This document shows, piece after piece, positions 1 to 10,692 of a stretch of DNA of 64,000 nucleotides. Below the pieces are notes generated by a model, which saw only the letters and a program-made list of their open reading frames with translations, made no database searches and was not told where the DNA came from. The stretch is from NCBI GenBank assembly GCA_963978905.1, contig OZ022260.1, positions 9,723,725 through 9,787,724 of the forward strand, given 5' to 3'. The DNA comes from Trichostrongylus colubriformis. Its lineage: Eukaryota; Nematoda; Chromadorea; Rhabditida; Trichostrongylidae. A program made the translations under genes and the position numbers. The first letter of the stretch is position 1; every line of letters begins with the position of its first letter.

Positions 1-448
1 GAGGTAGAGAAAAGGAGAAGCCTAGATACCCTGGATCCATTGAAAGCGGTGAGATATAAACATTTAGTTCGAATTATTTCGAACAACCGTTTATTTCCAG
101 TCCAAATCCGATGTTGCTATTGAAAAAAGCAAAGCGGTGAGCATTCCCTTTTGATGGGTAACTTCCTATGCCTGAACACAAAATACTGCTTCCATTCTGC
201 GACTCGACGGCTGCTCCAATGTACCATATATCATTAGAACAGAAAATATGCTTGCACGCCGCGCCGCGTTTTCCTATTGACGCAGGCCCCCTCTGTTTTT
301 TTCTTTTTGCTTTTACCCATTCAACCCTTGATAGTGTGTGGTGGACAGGACACTTTAGAGGGCCTGTCGCGTCACGCCAGTTGGGTCCCCACGTGCGACA
401 AGTGCCTAAAGGGGTCGTGCTCCGAGGAATGAGTTGCTCCGCTACCCA

Positions 449-1200
449 TATACAGGGGGTGCCAAAAAATGAAGTAATTTGTCTCCTCCACTTTCACCCC
501 ACTTTAGTCAAACTACAGCAAATTCTATTGTGGTATTTTCATCCCCAGATTCAAGAGCAGACCTCACTCTATCACCATACTCCGTGGCAGCCTTCTGCAC
601 GAGCAGGAACGGGAGCGAGGAAAGAGTGAACAAGATGGGTCACCTCAATTGGGGCAAAGTCCGAAATTTCGTTGTCCTCGTTCAAAACCTTGCTGAGGTC
701 CGTTCACTCTGGGTACCTAAGGGGATTCATACTAGGTGGTGTTCTTTAATATTCCGTTTTTCCCGGGATCCCAGCGCCCTCTGTTTCCAAGAGCCAAAAC
801 GTGCCCTTACCACTGAAACCCCTCCGGAGGCGGAATTTGGCATGAAAATGGTACTTCGGATCATAGGAGCCTTGTCCAAGCAGCAGGGGCTCTGTGACTT
901 CCATTAACCAAAGAGCCAATCCTCACGAAGCTTCCCACAAAAGACCTACCACGGAGCCTGTCTTTACTGTTTTAACAGCACCTTGACACTGTGGGTACTC
1001 CGAAGCCCGACTGCGCCGAATGAAAGCTCCACATTTTTATGAAAGTAAAAGTAGTGAGTCTCAGCTTGTTCCTGTTTCTAGAGGAACATTTTGGGAATAT
1101 TTTGCCCCAATACTTTTATTTTTTTCTTTTCCCTATGTTTTGTATAATTGGCAGATGTGAGTCGTGGGCAAAATTACTTTTTCTTGGCACCCTCTGTATT
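449..1200 (+). mobile_element. Family D transposon copy 1 (TACAGGGGGTGCC termini)
   Basis: The element has terminal inverted repeats. The left end reads TATACAGGGGGTGCCAAAAA followed by GTAATTTG, and the right end is its reverse complement (CAAAATTACTTTTTCTTGGC, then ACCCTCTGTA). A second copy lies at 42246-42996. Both are about 750 bp and co-linear throughout. Inside is an open frame of 142 codons at 479-907 whose translation is closely matched by the other copy, for example LAEVRSLWVPKGIHT here and LAEVRSLWIPKGIHT there. No transposase motif was recognised, so it is probably non-autonomous. A SINE starts 17 bp after its right end. Confidence 0.75.
479..907 (+). CDS. Open frame inside family D element, function unknown
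   Basis: This 142-codon frame fills the left half of the family D element and stops at TAA. The homologous stretch in the copy at 42.2-43.0 kb (minus strand) is split between two frames, so that copy is broken. The conserved stretches LSPHFS, PYSVAAFCTSRNGSEE, RNFV, LAEVRSLW and ALSKQQGLC show the copies share ancestry. They do not show that the frame is translated. There is no signal peptide, DDE triad or zinc finger. It may be a relic of a longer element protein or a chance frame. Confidence 0.2.
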   Translation: MSPPLSPHFSQTTANSIVVFSSPDSRADLTLSPYSVAAFCTSRNGSEERVNKMGHLNWGKVRNFVVLVQNLAEVRSLWVPKGIHTRWCSLIFRFSRDPSALCFQEPKRALTTETPPEAEFGMKMVLRIIGALSKQQGLCDFH

Positions 1201-1216
1201 TATGTATGATTTGCCT

Positions 1217-1474
1217 AGTAGGGCGGAGGTGGCGTAGTGACAGCTGGCGCGCACCCCACTCTCATGGTGCTGGGATCAAATCCGTCATCAACGCCCGCCC
1301 AGGCCAACCAAGCCTTCCATCCATCCGCGGTCGGCAAATTGGTACCAGAATCGTCTGGAAGGATAAAAGCACTGACTTGCACACCGGCTGGCCACCGCAA
1401 GTCATTGTATAGGTGAGATCACATTCACCTACCATCAAGATTCTGATTGGAACTAGAATGTGAGGCGCATCCCA
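1217..1474 (+). repeat. tRNA-derived SINE copy S1
   Basis: The 5' part carries an A-box-like stretch (GGCGTAGTGACAGCTGG) and, about 35 bp later, a B-box-like GGGATCAAATCC, the internal polymerase III promoter layout of a tRNA-derived SINE. The body (AACGCCCGCCCAGGCCAAC, CATTCACCTACCATC) and the tail GGAACTAGAATGTGAGGCGC recur in copies at 42104-43110 and, inverted, at 45281-45530. The family A element at 1476 starts directly after the tail. Confidence 0.7.
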
Positions 1475-1475
1475 G

Positions 1476-1905
1476 AAAGGGATTGATTAACGCCAGAAAC
1501 TTTATTCTTTAACTTTATTTGCCTAGTAAAGGCCGCATGTAAAGTTTCACGCGGAAATGCGAGAATCCGGCTGGGACACAGCTCCTCAAAGTGGCGGTCA
1601 AGGAGCGGGGCCTCGGAGTAACTTAACAACCCGTTGTCCGCCACGGTTGGAGACGGAGAGTGCGAACAGAGAACAACGTAACAGTCACACTTCTCGTCTT
1701 CGACTGCGGCGGACAACGTAGCGGACCTTTCTTCTGTGGTCCCGCCCCCCCCCCCCCCCTCCCCCTGCCGCCACTTTGAGGAGCTGTATTTTAGCCGCAT
1801 GCTCACTTTTTCGCGTGAAACATTGCATGCGGCTCTTATTAAGCAGATACAACATAATTACATGGATAACAGGGGAACTTATTTTACCGTGCACGATTCT
1901 TTTAA
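1476..1905 (+). mobile_element. Family A palindromic MITE, diverged copy A1
   Basis: The two arms are imperfect inverted repeats. The left arm (GCCTAGTAAAGGCCGCATG, AAAGTTTCACGCG) mirrors the right arm (CGCGTGAAACATTGCATGCG, TAAGCAGATACAACATAA), which ends ACGATTCTTTTAA. It aligns with the near-intact copies at 5125 and 63375 but is much more diverged. The interior holds a long C-run at 1743-1758. ORFs across it are a by-product of the palindrome. Confidence 0.65.
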
Positions 1906-1970
1906 TCGCTTCCGTTGAGAACTGGCCACGTGCGAGTGGTCAGTCTCTGCGAACTCTGGCAAGCTAATGG

Positions 1971-2070
1971 GGGGGGGGGGGGGGGGGCCCAAACCTGGCC
2001 TATAGCCATAGAGAATAACGGATGTGTCCGCACCATCTCGGAGAATAACGGATGTGTCCGCACCATCTCG
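1971..2070. repeat. Poly-G tract and perfect 30-bp tandem duplication
   Basis: A run of about 18 G is followed by the unit starting GAGAATAACGGATGTGTCCG, which occurs twice in exact register at 2011-2040 and 2041-2070 with no mismatch, implying a recent duplication. Confidence 0.85.
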
Positions 2071-5023
2071 CTTGCCAAGAATCTCTGTTAAGAAGTAAGA
2101 TCGTCAGAAAAGGGAGGCAGTTGTTCAGATTCTTGAGACCCGTTAGGTTGCCGTGGGGAGAGCTCTGCCTTTTTACAACTCTTGCGAATCTAGTTGACTC
2201 GAATTCCATGTACGTGTATCTGTCATCAGTGAAGTGCCAATAGATGTCGCAAGTGGGTGGTGGTTTATTTCACTCTTACACCAGGCATGCATATCGCGGA
2301 ACAAGATGTCCCGAAACTAATTTCGGCTCATATCGTAATTACAGGACATCTCTCGATCATCATATTTCAGGCTGAATCTCGGCCAACACAACCTTCACCT
2401 ATAAGCGAGAGTCCCAAAGTAGTCAAGGTCAGACTATGTTTGTATACCTATCCTTGAAAGTAACTATACCAATTGGCCATTGTAGTCTGAAAACGAATCA
2501 GTACGGCAAAGAGTTGACCTGACACAACCCGAACCATATGATGAGGTTTCGGTGAGTCGTTTTTTATGAACACTTTGAAGACGGGAGCGTTTTCACTTTG
2601 CGGGCCACGGGACGAAGCCCGTGCTTCTGGAATGGCGAACAGTGGTCGGCAGTAGCCGACTTGCTTCACTGGTGCGATTTTGTCGCGTATATTTGAATTT
2701 CGGTATTAAATAGGCCTATGACTATTAAGCTGCGATACATAAAAATCAGAAGTGTTTATAAGAATTCATCAAAATTCCTTGATATCTTCCTCTCCCAAGA
2801 TATGTACTGGAACCTTCACCAATCCTGTCATCAACGTGGACTCTGCCACGACTTCTACCTTCCTAGCATTTTTATCTGTTCATAACTGTAGTAAGAAATT
2901 ACGAGAAAGGTGCCAAGTGTAGAATGCTGAAATCTCAAAAAAGACATTACCAATAAACGCGAATTCCATTTATTCGGCTAACCTCCAGCTTCTAGTACTG
3001 TACGAAATCGTCTCACAAGACAGAATGGCTGTCGGACAATATTGACCGACTTTCTTGTCAATGCGGATGGATTTCAGACTTTTGAAATTCCCTGGAGTTC
3101 TATTTTTTCTTCCTTCACGATTTTTTCTTTAGTATTCTCCTGATCGACATGAACAGCCTTCTCAATCCTTTCTGCTTCGATCGGGTCAACTTCTAGCTGT
3201 GCCACGATGCATGCTAGTTTCGTTTTTTTTTTCTGATGAAACCTTGACTGTTGGCTGAGCCTGGTACTATCAGGTTGTCCGGAAAGTTCTTGCCGTTTTT
3301 GCAATTTCAAATTCGAAGGATCATAACTCGGCTCAGAGTGCATCTTTTCTCACAGAATAACACCATTCGATTCGCTACACTCTTGGCAACATAACGCATA
3401 CCTGAATATCTCTATTTGATAAAGGGCTGATGATATATTGCGCGAAATGAAGAAACTCGATTCCAAATCGCCATTCTTTCTCAACACACTGCTACTGAAG
3501 GAGCTGTGCAGATGTTTGGGAAAGTGGGGCTTAGTTAGCGCTAAATCTGCTGAATGCGATGGACGAGTGAGGGCTTTAACCTGCAACTGCCTCAATTAGT
3601 GGAAGACGATTTGTGGAAAATGTGCTTGCGCCTTGCTGCTCCGAGGGGTAGCGCGGCACCAATTTTTGGGTTTTTTTTTCAAGTCGAGGCTACTTGAGGT
3701 GGTCGAGTTTGTTTGTTTGTTGAGCCAATACTTGTTGATATCCCCTGCAAGTATGGACGCTCATCGCTTTCTGCCGTTTTAGTTAAAGTGATTTGATCAA
3801 TTGAAAATTCAAGCAACTCGTTCTCATTTCTGCACTTCTGGACCAGGGACAAAGTGTTCCATCCAATGCTTCACCCCTTCCTTTTACAGTATTCACATTT
3901 GTGATCACCTTCGCTGGGACTCGGCTGAACAAGAACTCGTGAAGTGAAGTCATCCATAAAGTGCCATTTTTGCAGTACTTAAAATTTCCCTAATAATTCG
4001 CAAACCTCGTGGCATGCCAAGAAGCATATATACAGAAAAAGCAACTTTTTGTCTATCTAAGGAGCACAAAACGTGATTTAATTCATGTTGACGCGCTTTG
4101 ATATTTGAATTTGTCTTGTGAATGCGCAAAAACGCTGAGAACTCTCCGGACAACCTAATAGTAAGAATTCAGTCAATGCAGCAATGCGGTCAAGTTTAGA
4201 GTTTAGAGTTCGCGATTGTTAAAGAACGGAACTTCCGAGTCTGTGAATCCTTTTGTAATCCTTTGTTTACACATGGATTTGAAGGCACATTAACCCATTC
4301 GTGCCCATGACAGTCACCGGTGACTGTCAGACGTTTCATGGACCTCCTGCTAACACTCTTCGACATTAAGGAAAGGTTCTTGGGTCAAACAACTGCCTGC
4401 ACTCTCCTGCTCTTATGAAAGCCATGGGCCGGAGGAAGGGGGCCCGTTCCCTTATAAAGACCCCCAAAAAGCAAAAAAAAATAGTTTGCACTGAAACTTT
4501 GCTCAGGGTGGTTATTTGGGGTCTGATCACGAATATGACATTCGTTTTTGGCGTTTTTCCCCCTAAAGTTAGGTTTAGTCCGAAACCTGGGCGAGAATAG
4601 CGCCAGATGGCGAGCACAGTGGGGTGGCCCCTCCACAACATTAGCACCTGGTGGACCTTGGGCCCAGATATACGTGAACAGCTCACCTAGTTGGGCTCTG
4701 AAATCAGTAGTCAATAAATCTGAACTTACGGGAGCATTGACTGCCCTACATCCATTTCGTGTGAGACTCGTGGACACTTTATCTTATGCAACTTCCTGAA
4801 CAATGGGCAAATTCGAGCCAATCAATCACTGTCAACAAATATTTACCTCTTCTGTTATTATACCCAGAAAAGTTACCTTTCCATGGTTTTTTTTTCTGAA
4901 GCTTTTTCTCTTCAGTCACATACCCGAGTTCCAGAGTCATTCTTACCTCGATTTGGTTGCAGATTACGACGACGTCACCACACAGTCGAGGGAATTTAAC
5001 GTCGGACAGTGCGAATGTGAAGG
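2071..5023. other. Stretch without a supported gene
   Basis: No gene is supported here. Minus-strand frames at 2448-2669 and 3350-3595 have some coding-like composition but no consistent splice chain. The charged frame at 3074-3343 is listed separately. The remainder is AT-rich and unrecognised. Confidence 0.5.
3074..3343 (-). CDS. Possible small K/E-rich open frame, unknown
   Basis: An 89-codon frame runs from ATG at 3343 (preceded by GAGAAAAG) to a TGA. The C-terminal half is highly charged (VDPIEAERIEKAVHV, ENTKEKIVKEEKIEL) and could form a helix. The neighbouring upstream frame at 3401-3578 ends at a good donor (TTCAG|GTATGC), but its phase does not join this one. No family was recognised; it could be a small gene, a 3' exon or chance. 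Confidence 0.2.
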   Translation of the reverse strand: MHSEPSYDPSNLKLQKRQELSGQPDSTRLSQQSRFHQKKKTKLACIVAQLEVDPIEAERIEKAVHVDQENTKEKIVKEEKIELQGISKV

Positions 5024-5628
5024 TAAGGCACTGTTTTGTTTAGAGTTCACGATTCAAGCGTATCATTCATCTAATCGAAACGCACATATCCTTTCTGCCC
5101 GAATCGTGCAATCGCATTAATCACTTAAAGGAATCGTCCACGGAAAATGAGTTTTTGTGTTACCCATGTATTTATGTTATATTTGCCTAATGTTGGCCTC
5201 ATGCAAAATTTCACGCGAAAAAACGTGAATCTGGCTGAGATACAGCACCACAAAGTGCGGTTCCAGTGGGCGGGGCCTCCGTGTAAAAGCCTCATACCGC
5301 GTCCGCCGTGGTCGGAGACGCATTGTAGGAACAGAAGGTTACGTAAACAGTCCTACTCTCCGTTCCCAACGGCGGCGGAAGACGGGGCGAGGCTTTTACA
5401 AGGAGGCCCCGCCCACTGGGACCGCACTTTGTGGTGCTGTATCTCAGCCAGATTCACATTTTTTCGCGTGAAATTTTGCATGAGGCCAACATTAGGCAAA
5501 TACAACATAAACATATGGGTAACACAAAAACTCATTTTCCGTGGACGATTCCTTTAACGATATGTATCTTTCCCCTTCCCCCCTGAATCGCGCGATCGCC
5601 TGAATCGCGGACTCTGAACAATGCCTTA
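5024..5628. mobile_element. Outer palindrome enclosing family A copy A2
   Basis: The outer arms TAAGGCACTG...AGAGTTCACGATTC (left) and GACTCTGAACAATGCCTTA (right) are inverted repeats of each other. They enclose a complete family A element. The same double-shell arrangement recurs at 63232-63906, so the compound unit may itself move, or the inner insertion may predate duplication. Confidence 0.6.
5125..5557 (+). mobile_element. Family A palindromic MITE, near-intact copy A2
   Basis: It begins TTAAAGGAATCGTCCACGG and ends CCGTGGACGATTCCTTTAA, so it is flanked by TTAA at both ends. Arms of about 170-190 nt are nearly perfect inverted repeats (GGCGGGGCCTCCGTGTAAAA against TACAAGGAGGCCCCGCCCAC) around a centre of about 80 nt. 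A 136-codon frame crosses the whole element and recurs in copy A9. It reads through palindromic DNA and is not taken as a gene. Confidence 0.85.
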
Positions 5629-5760
5629 GGTCGTATGTATCTGTAATAGGTGTGAAGCGTGCTAGTAATATCAGGAGGGTGTCGTACGCGGATCTTTTTG
5701 GGAGGAGTGAATTTCTAGTTTTTTTTTTTTCCAAGTCAATGAAAAAATTGCAGGTACAGT

Positions 5761-5917
5761 CCATTTCGGAGCGCCATATAGGGCGTGATCTACGGACTTG
5801 GGTGAGAGTGTATTAAACTCTCTCACTCCGCTACACACTATCACTTTTGCCACGCACCCTCACTCTCGCCACTCAGCAATGTCCGTAGGGCACGCCCTAT
5901 CAGGCGCTCCGAAATGG
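5761..5917. mobile_element. Family E foldback MITE, copy E1
   Basis: Terminal inverted repeats of about 37 bp: left CCATTTCGGAGCGCCATATA, right ending GGCGCTCCGAAATGG. The centre is AT-poor and partly palindromic (GGTGAGAGTG, CACCCTCACTCTCGCC). A relative with the same end design lies at 7958-8082. Confidence 0.75.
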
Positions 5918-7957
5918 GTTTAGATAGTGAGTCAATGGTCAATGAGAAGTAAAAATTGATGAGCTATTTTTCGAAGGATACTACTCAAAACCCTAATGTA
6001 AAAAGAAATGTCCTCTTGAGGACTGTACCCCTGTCCGCGATTACATTCCCCGAAAAGAATCTGGGACACGCACCGCGCGCCTGCATGCTTTTACGACCAG
6101 CGCTACTTGAAATTGAATGAAACTATAGCATAGTACGTACAGGCTTATTTACTCAATTTCTGCCATGCACTGGGACCTTCTATCGATTGAAGTCAATGTT
6201 TGGAATGCAGCATTCTTGCGCAAAACTGTGAGATCGGAAAACTTCTAGGAATGGGCTAGAGTGGAGTCTAAAGGGCGGTTACAAAGCTGATAAAAAATCA
6301 TAAGTGGAAATAGTGCCTCGTTCAATTCATTATGCTGTAAAAACGTCGTCCAAATGTAGAAATCGAGCACGCGTTCGCGCGAAGCGGTTTATCAGTGAAA
6401 AGTGAAGTGAGCATAGGTGCAGCACATTGTTGAGCGCAATGAGCAATAACTTACCCACCATGGTTGTCTTTTCAACCCGTTTATCCTTTGTAGAGTCAAC
6501 GTACACAAGTCAGTACACAAGGCGATGTCGAGGATGAAACTCTGGTTCGTACTACATAGCTGTTTCGATTTTTCTGTTTATTTTGTTTCGTCTTCGTTGA
6601 TAGCAGTCGCGATGACGATAGCATATTCATTTTAGGATATAACGAAACGACGCGAATTTGTGGACACACCATTCGTATGCCTTTTTTTCCGTAAATGTTC
6701 TCTTTTCTTGTACTGATTTCCTTGAGAGCTGAGAGACCTTCAGAGATTTTTGTCTGAGTACATTGGGCAAATCAGATCGGGAACAGTACTTACATCAGGC
6801 GGGGTGGAGATTACAAAGTTATGGCTGAGAACTGCTCCTGAAAGGTGTGTGCCATTAGAACAGAAAATCCGCGTTGCACAGTGCAATGCGATGCGTGTGA
6901 AGTAGTGACGCCGTTTGCAGTTAGGTCCTGGAGCGAGTACAGTGTCCCATTCCTTATTTTCTGTCCTAACAACACATACCGTTCCTAGATAATATGATAA
7001 TGGAACCAGGATACAGTTCAAGTCAGGAATCCGCAAAAGTAGAGGGATCGTTACTGGCGTGAGCTTGGAGGCGGACATGCTGTGCACTGGCAGTAGCAAG
7101 GCTATAGGTTTCCGGGGGTAAATGATTGGCTGAGAGAAACTGTGCACATTGAAAATGGAGGGTTTGGGATTTGTGTCAAAACACTCGAAGTGGCCGAGGT
7201 CACGCGAGAAGACAAGAGCGCGACCCTAAAGCGCGTAGTCAACCTACGATGGACTAGCAGCTATTCTTCCGGTGCGGTGACCTAGTTCGAGTGTCGTGAC
7301 GCACACCCAAAGATCGGAGCCATGGGTGTGCGATCGAAGGCAAAACGTAGTTCTAAGGGAAACCCACACGATCAGTGTGACAAGGCAGTATATAAAATAC
7401 CGACAGTTATAGTTCTATTAGTATTGCATTTGCGCCTGGATTGCACATGTCTCCATTTTTTCGATGCTTACCATACCCAGAACAAAATAATTTCCCAAAA
7501 CTTCGTATGTACATGGATCTATTACGAAATAATAATTTTTGTTTTTGTTAAGGGCAGCGCTGCAAGAGTGGATTCTGATGACAAGGTTTGATTTTTTGAA
7601 CTGTCCCTATGTTTCATCAGCATCAGTAGCTGGGTACCCTACGAAGAAATCCTGAATTTCCTTCCATAATCAGTCTTGATTATCCTGGCTCGCGGAAAAC
7701 ATTTAAGGTATAAGTGTACCCCCCCCCCTACAATTTCTCAAGATTCCCCCCTCTCCCCAAATTGTCATGACGATGCCACGTGCCACTCTCCCCAAACCCC
7801 TTCCATTGCTTACGTTGTTGGTATGCTAAAGCTATGTCCTAGAAAACGGAAAAAGAATTGCAAACGATGATCCTCGTACCTTTGCCTAAAACGAAGTTTG
7901 ACTATCGATTGACAGTTTTCTTCACATATCGGTTTTTTAATTTGAATCGGATGGCTT
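5918..7957. other. Stretch without a supported gene
   Basis: No exon with a recognisable family was found. The minus-strand frame at 6740-7147 (135 codons) has no splice support or recognised motif. The remainder looks like unique intergenic DNA. Confidence 0.45.
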
Positions 7958-8082
7958 ACAGCCCAGTTCCCGAAGACTGGCAGGGCGTGGCCTGCGGAGT
8001 TGGGTGAGAGTGTGTGGCGGGGTGAGAGAGATCGATACAAGTCCGTAGGCCTCGCCCTGCCAGCCGTCGGGAAATGGACTGT
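7958..8082. mobile_element. Family E foldback MITE, copy E2
   Basis: Terminal inverted repeats of about 42 bp: left ACAGCCCAGTTCCCGAAGAC, right GTCGGGAAATGGACTGT. The interior GGCAGGGCGTGG is mirrored by CCTCGCCCTGCC. Terminal ACAGTCCATTTC-type bases match E1 at 5756-5770, which defines the family. Confidence 0.75.
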
Positions 8083-8417
8083 ATATGCATTAAAAATCAC
8101 TAAAGAGTAGCATATCGTTGGATGTTCCTCGGGTCGGTTTCTTTCCACATACTATTCACGATACTTTTTTCTAACGCCTTTAAATACGACCCTTACAGGA
8201 GTATGCTTCAACCCTCATTTCTCTCTTGTCACAAACACTGTAGCCCCTACCATGGATTTTCTTTCCTACGCATGGTGGAAGAGAGAATGCGTATCAACGA
8301 ACCCGCTCATTATACGTTACGTGGTATAGAGGCAGTGGCGTGGGGGCGGTGGTGGGGCGTATGTCGTTTGGCGCGGCCTTTTGTAGCCAGTGGGGCCCAT
8401 GGGCCCATGCTGCCACC

Positions 8418-8976
8418 TTAAAGACAGCATTAGGAGTAATGCGGTAATGGAGAAATCCCTAGAAGAAGTCACTCACATGGTAGTCCAGGGCCTGGGAAGG
8501 CTCTCTGTGGCGAAATCCCGGTGAAAAAGCGCCCCTCCGAGCTGTAGAAACGTCGCAAAACGCCGCAACCGCTTGTCTGTTCCGCTTCTTTGATTTGTTG
8601 ACCCCGCCTCCCGATGACGTAATTCCCGATTGACTGGGATGGGAGCGGCCAAGGAGATGCGGCAGGATCGAAGGTTTTGCGGCGCGCTTCCGGAGTTTTA
8701 GCTTGAAGCTCACTCCAAAAAGTAGATGCTGTCGTATCTCCAAACATTCCCTTGTGTTTACTTGGCAACATGCCAATGAAAAACTAGATCAGATTACCGC
8801 CTCTTGACGGGAAGGTCGTCCGCGCCCAAGACAAACGGTGGGTAGGGGATCCTATTTCCCGCGCTTTTGACCATTTCCACCCATTTTTCTCCACTGTCCT
8901 GTCACCAGGCATTTCGACATTCACATGCACTACTTCTTTAACTTTTCGTCCGACTTTCCCCTAATGCTGCCTTTAA
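8418..8976 (+). mobile_element. Family C element, copy C1
   Basis: Termini are TTAAAGACAGCATTAGG at left and CCTAATGCTGCCTTTAA at right, with TTAA at both ends. The interior (AATCCCGGTGAAAAAGCGCC, TTGACGGGAAGGTCGTCCGC) is shared with copies at 32614-33160 and, inverted, at 20593-21141. A half-copy of foldback family J (TGTCGTTTGGCGCGGCC) abuts the left end at 8360-8405. Confidence 0.75.
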
Positions 8977-10342
8977 CGCCGACGATCCGATGCATATTTT
9001 AAGACGGATAATCAACCTCATCACTGAACCCTCGGATGTTTGTAGTTGATAATCCTCCTGTGGTGGCGTATAGAACCTTTAAATCAGTACGAGGAGCCAT
9101 CACAGGCTCTCGATTCCCACTCACCAAATCATCAACGCTCGGGTGCGTGGAATCAGATGGAACAGTCGGTGTGGGTGATCGATTCCCTGAAACCTATCCT
9201 ACGAAAAGGAGAAGGCACCGTTTTTGGTGGTCAACGATTTAAATACTTTTGGTAGAGCGACCTGGAAATACGGGGTCGACTCCTGTTTATTCAAGGACAG
9301 TGGTTGGCGAAATGTGAGCAATGGGGCAACCTTGAAGTAACTTATCTGAAAACTGAGGGTCTAAGCCGACTATTGTGGCGAAATCCCGGGTAAAAGTAGT
9401 GCCGCCGGGCTTCGGGACAGGCAACTAGCAGGCTCCGCCTTCTATTATGAGTCCGCCTCATAGGATGGAGTTTGCCGAAGAATGACTGAGGTGTAGAGTA
9501 ATGGGAATATAGTGAAGTGATACCTATCATATCGTATTATTGTCTCATCGATCGAAATTACGTGGTGCTTGACGTGTCGACTTATCGAGGTAAAATTGTC
9601 TTCCGGTTCGTATCGAAGATTGGGGTGAATGATACAACTGGATTACCCCTATCACTGCCTTTGAGAGCGGGAAAGAATAGATGCGAGGTCACTGGCAATA
9701 GAGGCATACGAAGGTAGCATACGTAAGAGTGTCGTCACTATAGTAAACCGGATCATTGATCTTCTTTTCGCTCTTTACGCATTCCATGCAAGGCATAATA
9801 CTTCACAGCAAACCCGCTCAGTATACGTTGCGTGGTCTAGTGACGGCAGGGTCCTTTGGTGCCTGTCGATGGTTCTGAAAGGTGTCTTTCTTTCAACTCG
9901 TAGGTTCGAGGTGGACGGTAGAAGTTCCGTGACTACCGTTCCATGCTTGAAGAGGATGCCTTTTGAGTGGTGCTGAACTGTGGAGGAAGGGGTCATCGTG
10001 AATAGTTTTCAAAAAAAAAATTAATGTCGAATAGTTTTTAAAAAAATTTATGCAAGGCGTAGCCCGGGCCGGAGTACCCATGAATCCTTCTGGCGGTGTC
10101 TCCCATCTCCAGGATGAGGGAATGTGGCCAACAAAACCTGGGACATGTATGCTGCCTGCTTTCAAGGAATGGCAACAAAACTGTGTGGTCGGTGATTTGA
10201 CTGGGTAAGGCGGTCGGATGACGTTAGCGTTAACAGCAACTAATGATCTTTAAGGTTCCTTTACTCCGGGCGATAACATTGATGGCCGTCTCAAGCGAAT
10301 GAACTAAGAAAACATACTTGCATGTGCTTGACCCCCTAACCT
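8977..10342. repeat. Decayed family C fragments, no gene
   Basis: Fragments of family C are scattered here, for example GGTCTAAGCCGACTATTGTG and GGCGAAATCCCGGGTAAAAG near 9358-9395. No exon or RNA gene is supported. Confidence 0.4.
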
Positions 10343-10692
10343 CAAAGGGAAAATGTGTTCCATCGTTACCAATATATTTACGTTGTATCTGCCTTATAAG
10401 GGCCGCATGTAAAGTTTCACGCGAAAGAGTGCGGATTCGGCTGAAATATAGCTCTCCACTTTCTCGGCCGGGTAGGCGGGGCCTCTTAGTGGAAGCCCCG
10501 TCCTGTCGTCCGCCGCGATTGGGAATGGAGATTCGGACTTCTACAATGCGCCTCCAGCCGTGGCGGACGACGGGGTGGATACTCGCTTGGAAGCCCCCCC
10601 CCCCACCCGGCCAAGACTTTGTGGTGCAGTATCTTAACCGGATTCACATTTTTCGCACGAAATTTTGCATGCGGCCCAAATTAGACAATTAA
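10343..10692 (+). mobile_element. Family A MITE, diverged or truncated copy A3
   Basis: Left arm GGGCCGCATGTAAAGTTTCA and right arm TTCGCACGAAATTTTGCATG are mirrored, with the family internal blocks (GGCGGGGCCTC). The right terminus breaks off after ATTAGACAATTA, so the outer repeat is missing there. Confidence 0.6.

Noticed and set aside
1219..1300. Possible tRNA gene
   Set aside because: A- and B-box-like motifs are present, but the same sequence recurs with a long body and common tail, so it is a SINE. No cloverleaf tRNA gene was found in the window.
2448..2669. Minus-strand frame with coding-like composition
   Set aside because: No acceptor/donor pair in phase, no recognised family and no neighbouring exons.
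5147..5557. 136-codon open frame, with a 136-codon partner at 63375-63785
   Set aside because: The frame runs through a palindromic MITE from end to end. The two arms read as inverted copies of each other, and diverged family copies do not keep it open. It is a by-product of the palindrome.
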